From Kurthia populi (lineage in GTDB: Bacteria > Bacillota > Bacilli > Bacillales_A > Planococcaceae), in NCBI RefSeq assembly GCF_042686175.1, contig NZ_JBHUOR010000021.1:1-10113 (forward strand): a stretch of 10,113 nucleotides of DNA. The letters run 5' to 3'. The position numbers and the translations under genes are program-made. Position 1 is the stretch's first letter. The number at the start of each line of letters is the position of its first letter. The notes under the pieces were generated by a model. That model ran no database searches. It was not told where the DNA came from and saw only the letters and a program-made list of their open reading frames with translations. Below are positions 1-6,783 of the stretch, in pieces.

Positions 1-26
1 GGAATGGTAATTCCCAATTTGCGCAT

Positions 27-70
27 AAAAATAGAGAAGGTGATGTCAAATTCGACATCACCTTCTCTAT
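27..70 (-). terminator. Intrinsic terminator downstream of queF
   Basis: A perfect 17-bp inverted repeat (31-47 with 54-70, six-base loop) lies 77 bases beyond the queF stop. Read on the minus strand, the stem is followed by TTTT and then ATGCGC, a short T-run. Read on the plus strand it is followed by TAAAGA, which does not fit a terminator. It therefore most likely ends the queF transcript. The T-run is weak, so an RNA-stabilising 3' hairpin is an alternative. Confidence 0.7.
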
Positions 71-72
71 TA

Positions 73-104
73 AAGACTGGAATTTCTACTTATGTCCCAG
101 CCTC
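73..104 (-). repeat. Short hairpin element containing CTGGGACATAA
   Basis: Between the queF stop and its terminator, the minus strand reads GAGGCTGG, a 16-base loop and CCAGTCTT, forming an 8-bp stem. Two pairs are G-U wobbles on the minus strand but would be A-C mismatches on the plus strand, so the fold fits an RNA made in the queF direction. The CTGGGACATAA core resembles short intergenic repeats I recall from Gram-positive genomes such as staphylococci. This is recollection, not a search. The function is unknown. Confidence 0.35.
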
Positions 105-146
105 TCTCTTAGTTTTTTTTAGATGGTCGCTAAGAACATCTCGTGT

Positions 147-647
147 TTATCGGTTATCTACTTTTTCAGGGTACATATCATGATTCATTAAGCGATGCAT
201 CGCCATGTCTTCATATTTTGTGCCGGGGCGTCCATAATTACACCAGGGATCAATCGATAACCCGCCGCGTGGAGTGAATTTGCCCCATACTTCAATATAA
301 CGAGGCTCTAATAAGTTAATTAAGTCATCCATAATTTTATTCATGCAATCCTCGTGGAAATCACCGTGATTACGGAAACTAAATAAATAGAGCTTCAACG
401 ACTTGCTTTCGACCATTTTTTTGTCTGGAATATATGAAATATACACCGTCGCAAAGTCAGGCTGCTTCGTCATCGGACATAGACTTGTAAATTCAGGACA
501 GTTGAATTTTACGAAAAAATCACGTTCCGCATGAAGATTGTCTACTGCCTCTAGTACCTCAGGAGCGTAGTTAAAAGCATAATTTGTGTGTTGATTACCA
601 AGTAATGTTAAGTCACTTAGTCCTTGCTCATCTGTTCGTTGTGTCAT
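147..647 (-). CDS. queF: NADPH-dependent preQ0 reductase QueF
   Basis: This cytosolic enzyme reduces the nitrile of 7-cyano-7-deazaguanine (preQ0) to the amine preQ1 with NADPH, a late step in making queuosine for tRNA. The 166-residue length matches the short, single-domain QueF type of Bacillus. The catalytic cysteine lies in CPEFTSLCPMTKQPDF (Cys57) with Asp64 seven residues later. The family signature ESKSLKLY is at 80-87 and is followed by FRNHGDFHED, whose Glu99 belongs to the active site. Each matches the B. subtilis active-site residue with an offset of about two. The ATG is supported by AAGGAGG seven bases upstream. The gene stands alone; no queC, queD or queE is in the window. A preQ1 riboswitch in its leader implies feedback by the product. 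I see no defect. Confidence 0.97.
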   Translation of the reverse strand: MTQRTDEQGLSDLTLLGNQHTNYAFNYAPEVLEAVDNLHAERDFFVKFNCPEFTSLCPMTKQPDFATVYISYIPDKKMVESKSLKLYLFSFRNHGDFHEDCMNKIMDDLINLLEPRYIEVWGKFTPRGGLSIDPWCNYGRPGTKYEDMAMHRLMNHDMYPEKVDNR

Positions 648-684
648 GTTACTTCCTCCTTCCGCTAGAAGAAGAGAAAATATG

Positions 685-715
685 AAAAAAAGCCGTATCC
701 ACTATCGGATACGGC
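685..715 (-). terminator. Riboswitch-controlled terminator in the queF leader
   Basis: On the minus strand GCCGTATCC (715-707) pairs perfectly with GGATACGGC (700-692) around a GATAGT loop, and seven T follow. It sits between the preQ1 aptamer and the queF ribosome binding site. Its loop and the start of its 5' arm (710-701) can instead pair 9 of 10 with the aptamer's 3' tail (739-730). That makes a mutually exclusive antiterminator, so this is the expression platform rather than a constitutive terminator. Confidence 0.9.
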
Positions 716-729
716 ATAACTGTCATATG

Positions 730-770
730 ATCCCATAGTTTTTTATAGAGGGTTTCAGCTATGAACCTCT
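730..770 (-). promoter_or_regulatory. preQ1 class I riboswitch aptamer
   Basis: The minus strand from 770 reads AGAGGTTCATAGCTGAAACC, then CTCTATAAAAAACTA, which closely follows the preQ1-I consensus. P1 is AGAGG with CCTCT. The A-rich tail ATAAAAAACTA folds back, and the loop bases CATAG (763-759) can pair with CTATG (738-734) to form the H-type pseudoknot. PreQ1 is the product of QueF, so binding should hold the ACTA tail in the pseudoknot, prevent the antiterminator (739-730 with 710-701) and let the terminator at 715-685 form. This gives repression of queF by preQ1. Aptamer identity comes from sequence recognition. The switching direction is inferred from the competing pairs, which are visible in the sequence. 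Confidence 0.93.
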
Positions 771-790
771 TCTTTTAGCTTTATGCCTTT

Positions 791-819
791 AATTTATCAC
801 AGTTATAAGAATTGCACAA
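791..819 (-). promoter_or_regulatory. Probable SigA promoter of the queF leader
   Basis: On the minus strand TTGTGC (819-814) and TAAATT (796-791) are separated by 17 bases. This would place the transcript start near 784-786, about 15 bases before the aptamer. It explains how queF is transcribed apart from the upstream acetyltransferase gene. Both hexamers are imperfect, so the assignment is tentative. Confidence 0.4.
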
Positions 820-827
820 TATTTTCT

Positions 828-1286
828 TTAAAAAGAAAGATTGAGACGATAAATCATCCAGGTATCCATCTCTGTAAAGCCATATTTTTGATAAACCGGT
901 TTTCCCATTGTAGAAGCTTCTAGCAGCAAGACCGGCACATGACGTTTTTTCGCTTCACTTACCAATTTATCGAGCAGAGCAGATGCAAGTCCTTGTCCAC
1001 GATAAGAGGTATGTGTATAAACATTCGTGATATACCCTTTTATACCACTTGCATTCGTATAGCTTGGTGGAAAAGCATAAAAAATTACACCGGCTGTTGC
1101 AATGATTTCGTCCTGTTCTTCGACAATCCATTGCACAAGCGAATTATCTCTAAAATTGCGCTCAAAAAAAGTATTTAATTCATTGTCAATAATGGTATCC
1201 GGCGTACTGCCCTCATCAATTAATTGCCGTTTTCGTAGTTCGATTAAAACCGGAATATCTTGAGGTGTTGCAAGGCGGTATAGCAT
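828..1286 (-). CDS. GNAT family N-acetyltransferase
   Basis: This is a predicted acetyl-CoA-dependent transferase of the GNAT superfamily, 152 residues, a single-domain size. The acetyl-CoA pyrophosphate-binding motif is RGQGLA at 96-101 in the expected place after a beta strand (YITNVYTHTSY). The later GKPVYQKYGFTEMDTWMIY segment is the usual C-terminal GNAT region. A start 57 bases further upstream is open, but the ATG at 1286 is preferred because AAAGGAG lies eight bases before it and the protein then begins MLYRLATPQD, a typical GNAT opening. A possible promoter (TTGCGT at 1347-1342, TATGTT at 1323-1318, 18-base spacer) lies upstream. The substrate cannot be told from the sequence. It is divergent from acoR with about 170 bases between them, and nothing links it to acetoin or queuosine metabolism. 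Confidence 0.88.
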   Translation of the reverse strand: MLYRLATPQDIPVLIELRKRQLIDEGSTPDTIIDNELNTFFERNFRDNSLVQWIVEEQDEIIATAGVIFYAFPPSYTNASGIKGYITNVYTHTSYRGQGLASALLDKLVSEAKKRHVPVLLLEASTMGKPVYQKYGFTEMDTWMIYRLNLSF

Positions 1287-1457
1287 GGAACCAGCTCCTT
1301 TCCCTATTATATAAATGAACATAACAGAAAATTGATACAGCACGCAATGTTAAATACTAGACTTTTCAATTCCTTTCAACGACCATATTTAGTAAAATAA
1401 AGCATATACTACTTATCCTTTTGCCAATGGTGAATCGTGTATGAGGAGGGACTTTCA

Positions 1458-3257
1458 ATGAATGTAAAAGAACGTGTTTGGAAAGGTTTTATTGCACAGG
1501 ATTCAGTTGATTTGACAATTCTCCCGGAGGAAGTGGCAACGTCTTGGCTGCATTGCCGAGCATTAGAGGTTGACCCATATGCACGTAAAAGTGAGGCAAT
1601 CTTAACGCCGCCCCAGTTACGTGAGCAGCAAAGGAAAAATGAACGATTGATTGCGCTTGTACAGCAGGAACTACGCATGTATGAAGCTTATTTCAAATTA
1701 CAATTACCCGTTTTTATTTTAACGGATGCAAATGGATACATATTGTGGCGCGACGGTCATGAGGGAACAAAACGCGTTGCAAATGACATGTCATTTTCAG
1801 AAGGGCATCGCTGGCATGAGCAGGATGTTGGCACCAATGCGATTTCGTTAGCGATTCAGACGGGGGCTGTGATGTCACTGACAGGTTATGATCACTATGC
1901 GGTAGGCTCTCATGCATGGGCTTGTACTGCGGCGGCAATTTATGATGAGCATGATAAGGTATGTGCAGTACTAGACATTTCCTCACATTTAAACGATTCT
2001 GCGGCAGCACAAGAAGTAAATACGTTTATGAAGCTACTGACAGCAACGATTTCATCCAAAATAAAGTCACGTTATCTAGAAGAGAGAAAGCAACTTGTAG
2101 ACTATAGCTATCGTATGACACAGCCAGGGGTTGTCTGTGATGAATTTGAGCGTATTGTCAAAATCTCGGCGCAACTTTTTATTGAAGAGGCACAGTGGCA
2201 AGGACAACCGATTCATGCACTTTTAAAGGAACAAGTGCTACAAGCATTGCCACAGCCTATTTTTCTAGATGACCAAATGATTGGTTACTTTTATCCGATC
2301 GTACAGCAGGAAGAGGAAACAAAACAGTTTTTCTATCAAGGAGTGCCTTCTAAAAATGAAGCATATCGTGCATTTATGGCGCAAGTGGAAAAGGTGGCAA
2401 GCAGTCCACTACCCGTGCATATTTACGGGGAGTCGGGAAGTGGGAAAGAAGTCATCGCCAAAACATTACATGAAAATAGCGCCGTTGCGAATGGGCCACT
2501 TGTAGCGATTAATTGCGGAGCCATTAGTGAAAGTTTATTAGAAAGTGAATTATTTGGTTATGCGCCGGGTGCCTTTACCGGGGCAAATGCGAAAGGATAT
2601 AAAGGGAAAATTGCCGAAGCGCATGGGGGTACATTATTTTTAGATGAAGTAGATAGTATGTCAAAGCGTATGCAAGCAGCGCTCTTACGCGTGTTAGAAA
2701 ATCAAGAGGTGACCCGTATTGGTAGCACGAAGGTCGAGCGAGTATCATTTCGCATTGTGACCGCGAGTAACCGGGATTTACGTGCAGAAGTCGAAGCGGA
2801 AAATTTTCGAATGGATTTATTTTATCGACTATATGTTTGTCCGCTATCGATTCCGCCATTGCGTGAACGTAAGGAAGATATTTTCGTCTTTATGCAAGAT
2901 TATTGTATGAAGAAAAATTGGTATCCTTATTGGCTCGCTACTGCTTATGAAGTGGCACAACACTATGAATGGTACGGCAATATTCGTGAGTTAAATAACT
3001 TTTTAGAGCGGCTACATGTCTATTATGAACATGTAGAACCAACGAGAGAACAACTGCAACAAACGATTGAAATGGGGACAATTGAACGGACAAAAAGAAA
3101 GCGTTTGCAACAAAATGTAGCGCCAATGTCTGAGGAGGAGAAGCAATTACGAGCCGTACTTGAACAGCATCATTATCACATTTCAAAGGCCGCCGCTGCG
3201 TTAGGAATGGCGCGCAGTACACTGTATCGTAAAATGAAACGCTACAATTTGAAGTGA
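1458..3257 (+). CDS. acoR: Sigma-54-dependent acetoin operon activator AcoR
   Basis: This is a bacterial enhancer-binding protein of 599 residues that activates sigma-54 (SigL) RNA polymerase. The N-terminal 300 residues form a sensor region with a GAF-like segment around HRWHEQDVGTNAISLA, as in AcoR proteins that respond to acetoin. The AAA+ domain follows, with Walker A GESGSGKE at 324-331, the sigma-54 contact loop GAFTGA at 371-376 and Walker B GGTLFLDE at 390-397. The last 28 residues are a Fis-type helix-turn-helix (SKAAAALGMARSTLYRKMKRY). There is no receiver domain, so it should be ligand-controlled, not phosphorylated. A GTG seven codons upstream is also open, but the ATG at 1458 follows GAGGAGGG at about eight bases. 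It has its own terminator and lies directly before a sigma-54 promoter and the dehydrogenase genes. Those genes make acetoin the likely signal, though the sensor alone does not prove it. Confidence 0.93.
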   Translation: MNVKERVWKGFIAQDSVDLTILPEEVATSWLHCRALEVDPYARKSEAILTPPQLREQQRKNERLIALVQQELRMYEAYFKLQLPVFILTDANGYILWRDGHEGTKRVANDMSFSEGHRWHEQDVGTNAISLAIQTGAVMSLTGYDHYAVGSHAWACTAAAIYDEHDKVCAVLDISSHLNDSAAAQEVNTFMKLLTATISSKIKSRYLEERKQLVDYSYRMTQPGVVCDEFERIVKISAQLFIEEAQWQGQPIHALLKEQVLQALPQPIFLDDQMIGYFYPIVQQEEETKQFFYQGVPSKNEAYRAFMAQVEKVASSPLPVHIYGESGSGKEVIAKTLHENSAVANGPLVAINCGAISESLLESELFGYAPGAFTGANAKGYKGKIAEAHGGTLFLDEVDSMSKRMQAALLRVLENQEVTRIGSTKVERVSFRIVTASNRDLRAEVEAENFRMDLFYRLYVCPLSIPPLRERKEDIFVFMQDYCMKKNWYPYWLATAYEVAQHYEWYGNIRELNNFLERLHVYYEHVEPTREQLQQTIEMGTIERTKRKRLQQNVAPMSEEEKQLRAVLEQHHYHISKAAAALGMARSTLYRKMKRYNLK

Positions 3258-3265
3258 ATTAAGAC

Positions 3266-3296
3266 AAAAACGCAACAATGTGTTGCGTTTTTTTTA
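3266..3296 (+). terminator. Intrinsic terminator of acoR
   Basis: AAAAACGCAACA (3266-3277) pairs with TGTTGCGTTTTT (3281-3292) around an ATG loop, 12 bp, within a run of eight T that begins eight bases after the acoR stop. It separates acoR from the dehydrogenase operon. As DNA it is also a palindrome centred near -87 of the sigma-54 promoter, within the usual distance for an activator site, so a double role is possible. Confidence 0.9.
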
Positions 3297-3308
3297 TTTG
3301 TTGAAAAG

Positions 3309-3334
3309 AAAAATACCGGCGTGACGGCATTTTT
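3309..3334 (+). promoter_or_regulatory. Inverted repeat upstream of the sigma-54 promoter
   Basis: AAAAATaCCG (3309-3318) and CGGcATTTTT (3325-3334) are inverted 10-base half-sites matching at nine positions, with a six-base centre GCGTGA. The dyad ends six bases before the sigma-54 promoter element and is centred near -44. It is a candidate regulator site or a second hairpin. It is close for a standard enhancer site, which usually lies beyond about -70. The dyad is seen directly; any role is inferred. Confidence 0.35.
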
Positions 3335-3338
3335 AAAG

Positions 3339-3356
3339 TTGGCATGGTTTTTGCAT
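3339..3356 (+). promoter_or_regulatory. Sigma-54 (SigL) -24/-12 promoter of the aco operon
   Basis: TTGGCATGGTTTTTGCA matches the YTGGCACGRNNNTTGCW consensus at every defined position but one (T for C in GGCAC). The invariant GG (3341-3342) and GC (3353-3354) are separated by the required ten bases. Transcription should begin near 3366, about 28 bases before the acoL start codon. The element lies between a sigma-54 activator gene and its presumed target operon, which strongly supports it. Expression should therefore need SigL and AcoR. Confidence 0.92.
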
Positions 3357-3393
3357 AAAGAAAGGTGTAGGCAAAAGAATGGAGGGGGTAGCA

Positions 3394-4737
3394 GTGAAGC
3401 ACTATGACGTAGTCATCATTGGCGCAGGACCAGGGGGTTATGTAGCGGCTATTAAGGCGGCGCAGCAAGGGATGCAGGTGGCAGTCATCGAGAAGAAAAA
3501 GATTGGCGGCACTTGTTTAAATGTCGGCTGTATACCGTCAAAAGCATATTTAAAGCATGCCGAATGGTTATTAACTATGAAAGAGGCACAGGCATACGGT
3601 ATTGAACATACAGTTGGGCCAATCCATTTCGATCAATTGGTAGCACGAAAAAATAGCGTCGTAACATCTCTACAAGGCGGTATTCATCATCTGTTTAAGC
3701 AAAATGAAATCGCTTACTTTGAAGGAGAAGCAACACTTACGCGCGACAAAACGGTGCAAGTAGGAGCGCAGCGCTTAACAGCAGATAAGCTTCTACTTGC
3801 GACGGGCAGTACACCATTTGTACCACCAATCAAAGGCATTGAAAATGTGCGCTATCATACGACTGATACATTTTTTGATATGACAACCTTACCGAATAAG
3901 CTTGTTATTATCGGAGGCGGCGTTATTGCAGTTGAGCTCGCTTTTGCGATGGCTCCGCTTGGTGTCGAGGTCAGTGTATTAGAAGTAGCACCCGATATTT
4001 TAGGCACAGAAGATGTAGCGGTTCGTACATTATTGAAAAAGAAATTACAGGAACTTGGCTGTACGGTGCACACCGGCATTACGCTACAACAGGTCACAGC
4101 AACAACCGTACACACATCAGTTGGAAACGTTGACTTTGACGAATTATTAGTGGCAACGGGACGCAAAGCGAATCTAGCGCTCGCTACGCAACTTGGCCTA
4201 AAGGCGGACCGATTTATCGAGGTCAATGCACATTATGAAACATCGGTGGCTGGTGTATATGCGATTGGGGACGCAATTGGTGGCTATATGCTCGCGCATG
4301 CAGCGAGTGCAGAGGGCTTACATGCCGTCGCACATATGACTGGAGTCAATCCAGAACCTTTACAGCAAACACTCATTCCTCGTTGCATTTATACGACACC
4401 GGAAGTCGCAAGCTTTGGTTTAAGTGAAGAGGAGGCAAGAGCGAATGGCTATGATGTTCAAGTGAGCAGTATGCCGTTTAGCATTATTGGTAAAGCCATT
4501 GCCACGAATGACACAGAAGGATTTGTCAAAATCATTTCTGAAAAAACATATAACGAAATTTTAGGCGCGGTTATTGTCGGCGCCCATGCGACAGAAATGA
4601 TCCATACGATAATGGCTGTCAAAAAAGCAGAGGGCTGTGTTGATGAATTGGCAAATTTAACATTTGGGCATCCAAGTCTATCTGAACTGACAGGAGAGGT
4701 AGCGAACAGTCTGATTTCACAAGCGATACATGGCTAA
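3394..4737 (+). CDS. acoL: Dihydrolipoyl dehydrogenase (E3) of the acetoin complex
   Basis: This is the E3 flavoprotein, which reoxidises dihydrolipoyl groups on E2 and reduces NAD+. It has 447 residues and no fused lipoyl domain. The FAD dinucleotide fold is GAGPGG (10-15). The redox disulfide is Cys41/Cys46 in GGTCLNVGC. The NAD-binding glycines begin at 174 in IIGGGVIAVE. The second FAD motif is VYAIGD, and the C-terminal active-site pair His426/Glu431 lies in FGHPSLSE. An ATG at 3379 is in frame, but it overlaps the GGAGGGGG ribosome binding site. The GTG at 3394 is correctly spaced after that site and gives the normal MKHYDVVIIG start. It is the first gene of the sigma-54 operon, whereas in B. 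subtilis acoL is the last structural gene. Position supports a dedicated acetoin E3, but sharing with other 2-oxoacid complexes cannot be excluded. Confidence 0.93.
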   Translation: MKHYDVVIIGAGPGGYVAAIKAAQQGMQVAVIEKKKIGGTCLNVGCIPSKAYLKHAEWLLTMKEAQAYGIEHTVGPIHFDQLVARKNSVVTSLQGGIHHLFKQNEIAYFEGEATLTRDKTVQVGAQRLTADKLLLATGSTPFVPPIKGIENVRYHTTDTFFDMTTLPNKLVIIGGGVIAVELAFAMAPLGVEVSVLEVAPDILGTEDVAVRTLLKKKLQELGCTVHTGITLQQVTATTVHTSVGNVDFDELLVATGRKANLALATQLGLKADRFIEVNAHYETSVAGVYAIGDAIGGYMLAHAASAEGLHAVAHMTGVNPEPLQQTLIPRCIYTTPEVASFGLSEEEARANGYDVQVSSMPFSIIGKAIATNDTEGFVKIISEKTYNEILGAVIVGAHATEMIHTIMAVKKAEGCVDELANLTFGHPSLSELTGEVANSLISQAIHG

Positions 4738-4755
4738 TTACAAGGAGGAATTACG

Positions 4756-5724
4756 ATGAAAAAACTGACAAAACAAAAAGCGGCATGGATTTATGAAAAA
4801 ATGAATGATATTCGCAATTTTGAGGATGAAGTACATCGCATTTTCACGAGTGGAGAGATTCCAGGGTTCGTGCATTTATATGCAGGAGAGGAAGCAGTGG
4901 CAACAGGTGTTTGTGCACATTTAACAGATGAAGATTATATTACAAGTACACACCGAGGTCACGGACATTGTATCGCAAAGGGTTGTGACTTAAATGGCAT
5001 GATGGCAGAAATCTATGGCAAGGAGACGGGTCTTTGTAAGGGGAAGGGAGGCTCGATGCATATTGCTGATATTGATAAAGGCATGCTTGGTGCGAACGGG
5101 ATGGTTGGCGGTGGATTCCCAATCGCTGTTGGTGCAGGACTGCGTAATCAATACTTAAAAACAGACAGTGTAGTTGTTTGCTTTTTCGGTGATGGTGCAG
5201 CCAATGAGGGTGGTTTCCACGAAGGCATTAATATGGCGGCGATTTGGAAGCTTCCGGTTATCTTTGTTTGTGAGAATAATATGTTCGCGGAATCGACGCC
5301 ACAGTCTTATTCATCGGCTTCTAAAACCATTGCGCAGCGTGCGGCGGCGTATGATATTCCAGGTGTCAAAGTAGATGGCATGAACTTAAAAGAAGTATAT
5401 GATGCGGCAGGCGAGGCGGTAGAGCGTGCGCGTAAAGGTGAAGGGCCAACACTAATTGAATGCCTCACATATCGTAAATATGGTCACTTTGAAGGGGACG
5501 AGCAAAAATATAAAGCAAAAGAGGGACCTGAAAAAGAGCATGCAGATACAGATTGTATTGAGCTATTCCGTAAAGAAGCGATTGCAGGACGTTTATTAAC
5601 GGCAAAACAGGCAGATGATATTGAAGAAAAGTCGCGCCAGGATGTGGCGGCAGCAATTAAGTTTGCAGAGGAAAGCCCTGTACCTCGTCCAGAAGCATTA
5701 CTAGAAGATGTATACGTAGACTAA
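4756..5724 (+). CDS. acoA: Acetoin dehydrogenase E1 alpha (TPP-dependent)
   Basis: This is the alpha subunit of the thiamine-diphosphate-dependent E1, which cleaves acetoin, releases acetaldehyde and passes the acetyl unit to the lipoyl arm of E2. It has 322 residues, the size expected for AcoA and shorter than pyruvate dehydrogenase E1 alpha. The TPP/Mg motif runs from GDG (145-147) to NN (174-175), with GDGAANEGGFHEG and VCENN clearly readable. STHRGHGHCIAKG and GKGGSMH near residues 60-100 are typical of the family. The start ATG follows AAGGAGGA. It lies 18 bases after acoL and 18 before acoB, so it is surely cotranscribed. Choosing acetoin over a branched-chain or pyruvate substrate rests on family resemblance together with acoR, the sigma-54 promoter and the neighbouring reductase. 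Confidence 0.93.
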   Translation: MKKLTKQKAAWIYEKMNDIRNFEDEVHRIFTSGEIPGFVHLYAGEEAVATGVCAHLTDEDYITSTHRGHGHCIAKGCDLNGMMAEIYGKETGLCKGKGGSMHIADIDKGMLGANGMVGGGFPIAVGAGLRNQYLKTDSVVVCFFGDGAANEGGFHEGINMAAIWKLPVIFVCENNMFAESTPQSYSSASKTIAQRAAAYDIPGVKVDGMNLKEVYDAAGEAVERARKGEGPTLIECLTYRKYGHFEGDEQKYKAKEGPEKEHADTDCIELFRKEAIAGRLLTAKQADDIEEKSRQDVAAAIKFAEESPVPRPEALLEDVYVD

Positions 5725-5742
5725 TAAAAGGAGTGAAGGAAC

Positions 5743-6771
5743 ATGACAAGAAAAATTACATTTATGCAGGCGATTAACGAGGCTTTGGATCAATCAATGG
5801 ATCGTGATAATAACGTGATTTTGCTAGGTGAGGACATTGCCGGTGGCGCAACAATCGACCATCTAGGTAATGAAGGTGCATGGGGCGGTGTATTTGGCGT
5901 CACCAAGGGACTGGTTGAAAAACATGGTCGTGAGCGCGTCATTGATACGCCAATTTCTGAGATGGGCTATATGGGTGCTGCGGTAGGTGCAGCAGCAACT
6001 GGCTTACGTCCTGTACCGGAATTAATGTTTAATGACTTCCTTGGCTTCTGTTTCGATACATTACTCGCACAGGGCTCAAAAATGCGCTATATGTTTGGCG
6101 GAAAAGCGAAAATTCCGATGACGGTACGCACATGTCACGGCGCAGGAGCATCTGCTGCGGCTCAGCACTCAGGCTCTTACTACGGGATGCTAGGCTCGAT
6201 TCCAGGGATTAAAGTGGTTGTGCCATCTAATCCATACGATGCCAAGGGACTGTTAAATGCGGCAATTGAAGACGATAATATTGTCATTTTCTCTGAGGAC
6301 AAAACGCTGTATGGGATTAAAGATGAGGTTCCAGAAGATTATTATACAGTGGAAATTGGTAAGGCCAAGGTGAAGCGAGAGGGCAGCGATTTGACGATTG
6401 TGACGATTGGGAAAATGCTGTATGTCGCAAATGATGTGGCGGATGCCCTTGAAAAGGATGGGGTTAGCGTAGAGGTGATTGACCTTGTAACGGCGGCACC
6501 GTGGGACCAAGACACGATTGTGAATTCTGTGAAGAAAACAGGGCGTCTAATTATTATTGATGAAGCGAATCCGCATAATAATACAGCCACAGACATTTCA
6601 TCCGTTGTCGCGAATAAGGCATTCGACTATTTAGATGGACCAATTAAATGTGTTTGTGCACCAAATACGCCCGTACCATTTGCAACAAACTTAGAGCAAT
6701 TATACTTACCGAATAAAGAAAAAGTACTCGATGTAGCGGCTGAATTAATTCAAGACTTAAAAAAATCGTAG
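5743..6771 (+). CDS. acoB: Acetoin dehydrogenase E1 beta
   Basis: This is the beta subunit of the alpha2beta2 E1; it completes the TPP site at the subunit interface. It has 342 residues, full length for AcoB. It carries the conserved IDTPISEMGYMGAAVGAA segment, with Glu73 the likely residue that contacts the TPP aminopyrimidine. AAQHSG (His142) corresponds to the active-site histidine of E1 beta proteins. The C-terminal transketolase domain includes the VEVIDLVTAAPWD stretch. AAAGGAG and GAAGGAA precede the ATG. It sits 18 bases after acoA and 12 before acoC, so translation of the E1 and E2 genes is likely coupled. No truncation or missing motif is visible. Confidence 0.94.
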   Translation: MTRKITFMQAINEALDQSMDRDNNVILLGEDIAGGATIDHLGNEGAWGGVFGVTKGLVEKHGRERVIDTPISEMGYMGAAVGAAATGLRPVPELMFNDFLGFCFDTLLAQGSKMRYMFGGKAKIPMTVRTCHGAGASAAAQHSGSYYGMLGSIPGIKVVVPSNPYDAKGLLNAAIEDDNIVIFSEDKTLYGIKDEVPEDYYTVEIGKAKVKREGSDLTIVTIGKMLYVANDVADALEKDGVSVEVIDLVTAAPWDQDTIVNSVKKTGRLIIIDEANPHNNTATDISSVVANKAFDYLDGPIKCVCAPNTPVPFATNLEQLYLPNKEKVLDVAAELIQDLKKS

Positions 6772-6783
6772 GGTGGTGATCGT

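Noticed and set aside
713..806. Long-range inverted pairs around the preQ1 aptamer (717-724 with 799-806; 713-719 with 781-787)
   Set aside because: The distal partners lie at or upstream of the likely transcript start near 784-786, so they are mostly not in the RNA. The 739-730/710-701 pairing explains the switch better.
939..1178. Plus-strand open frame opposite the GNAT gene
   Set aside because: It lies antisense to a clear acetyltransferase gene, has no family-like motifs and no convincing ribosome site.
1428..1446. Possible CcpA cre-like sequence around TGAATCGTGTATGA before acoR
   Set aside because: The spacing of the TG, AA and CG positions does not fit the cre consensus, and it merges into the ribosome binding site.
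1437..1457. Upstream GTG start for acoR
   Set aside because: It lies ahead of and overlaps the GAGGAGGG ribosome site, which is properly placed for the ATG at 1458.
3309..3338. Second terminator of acoR at the CCG/CGG dyad
   Set aside because: The GC core is only three pairs plus an A-C mismatch, and a strong terminator already lies at 3266-3296. It is kept as a possible protein site instead.
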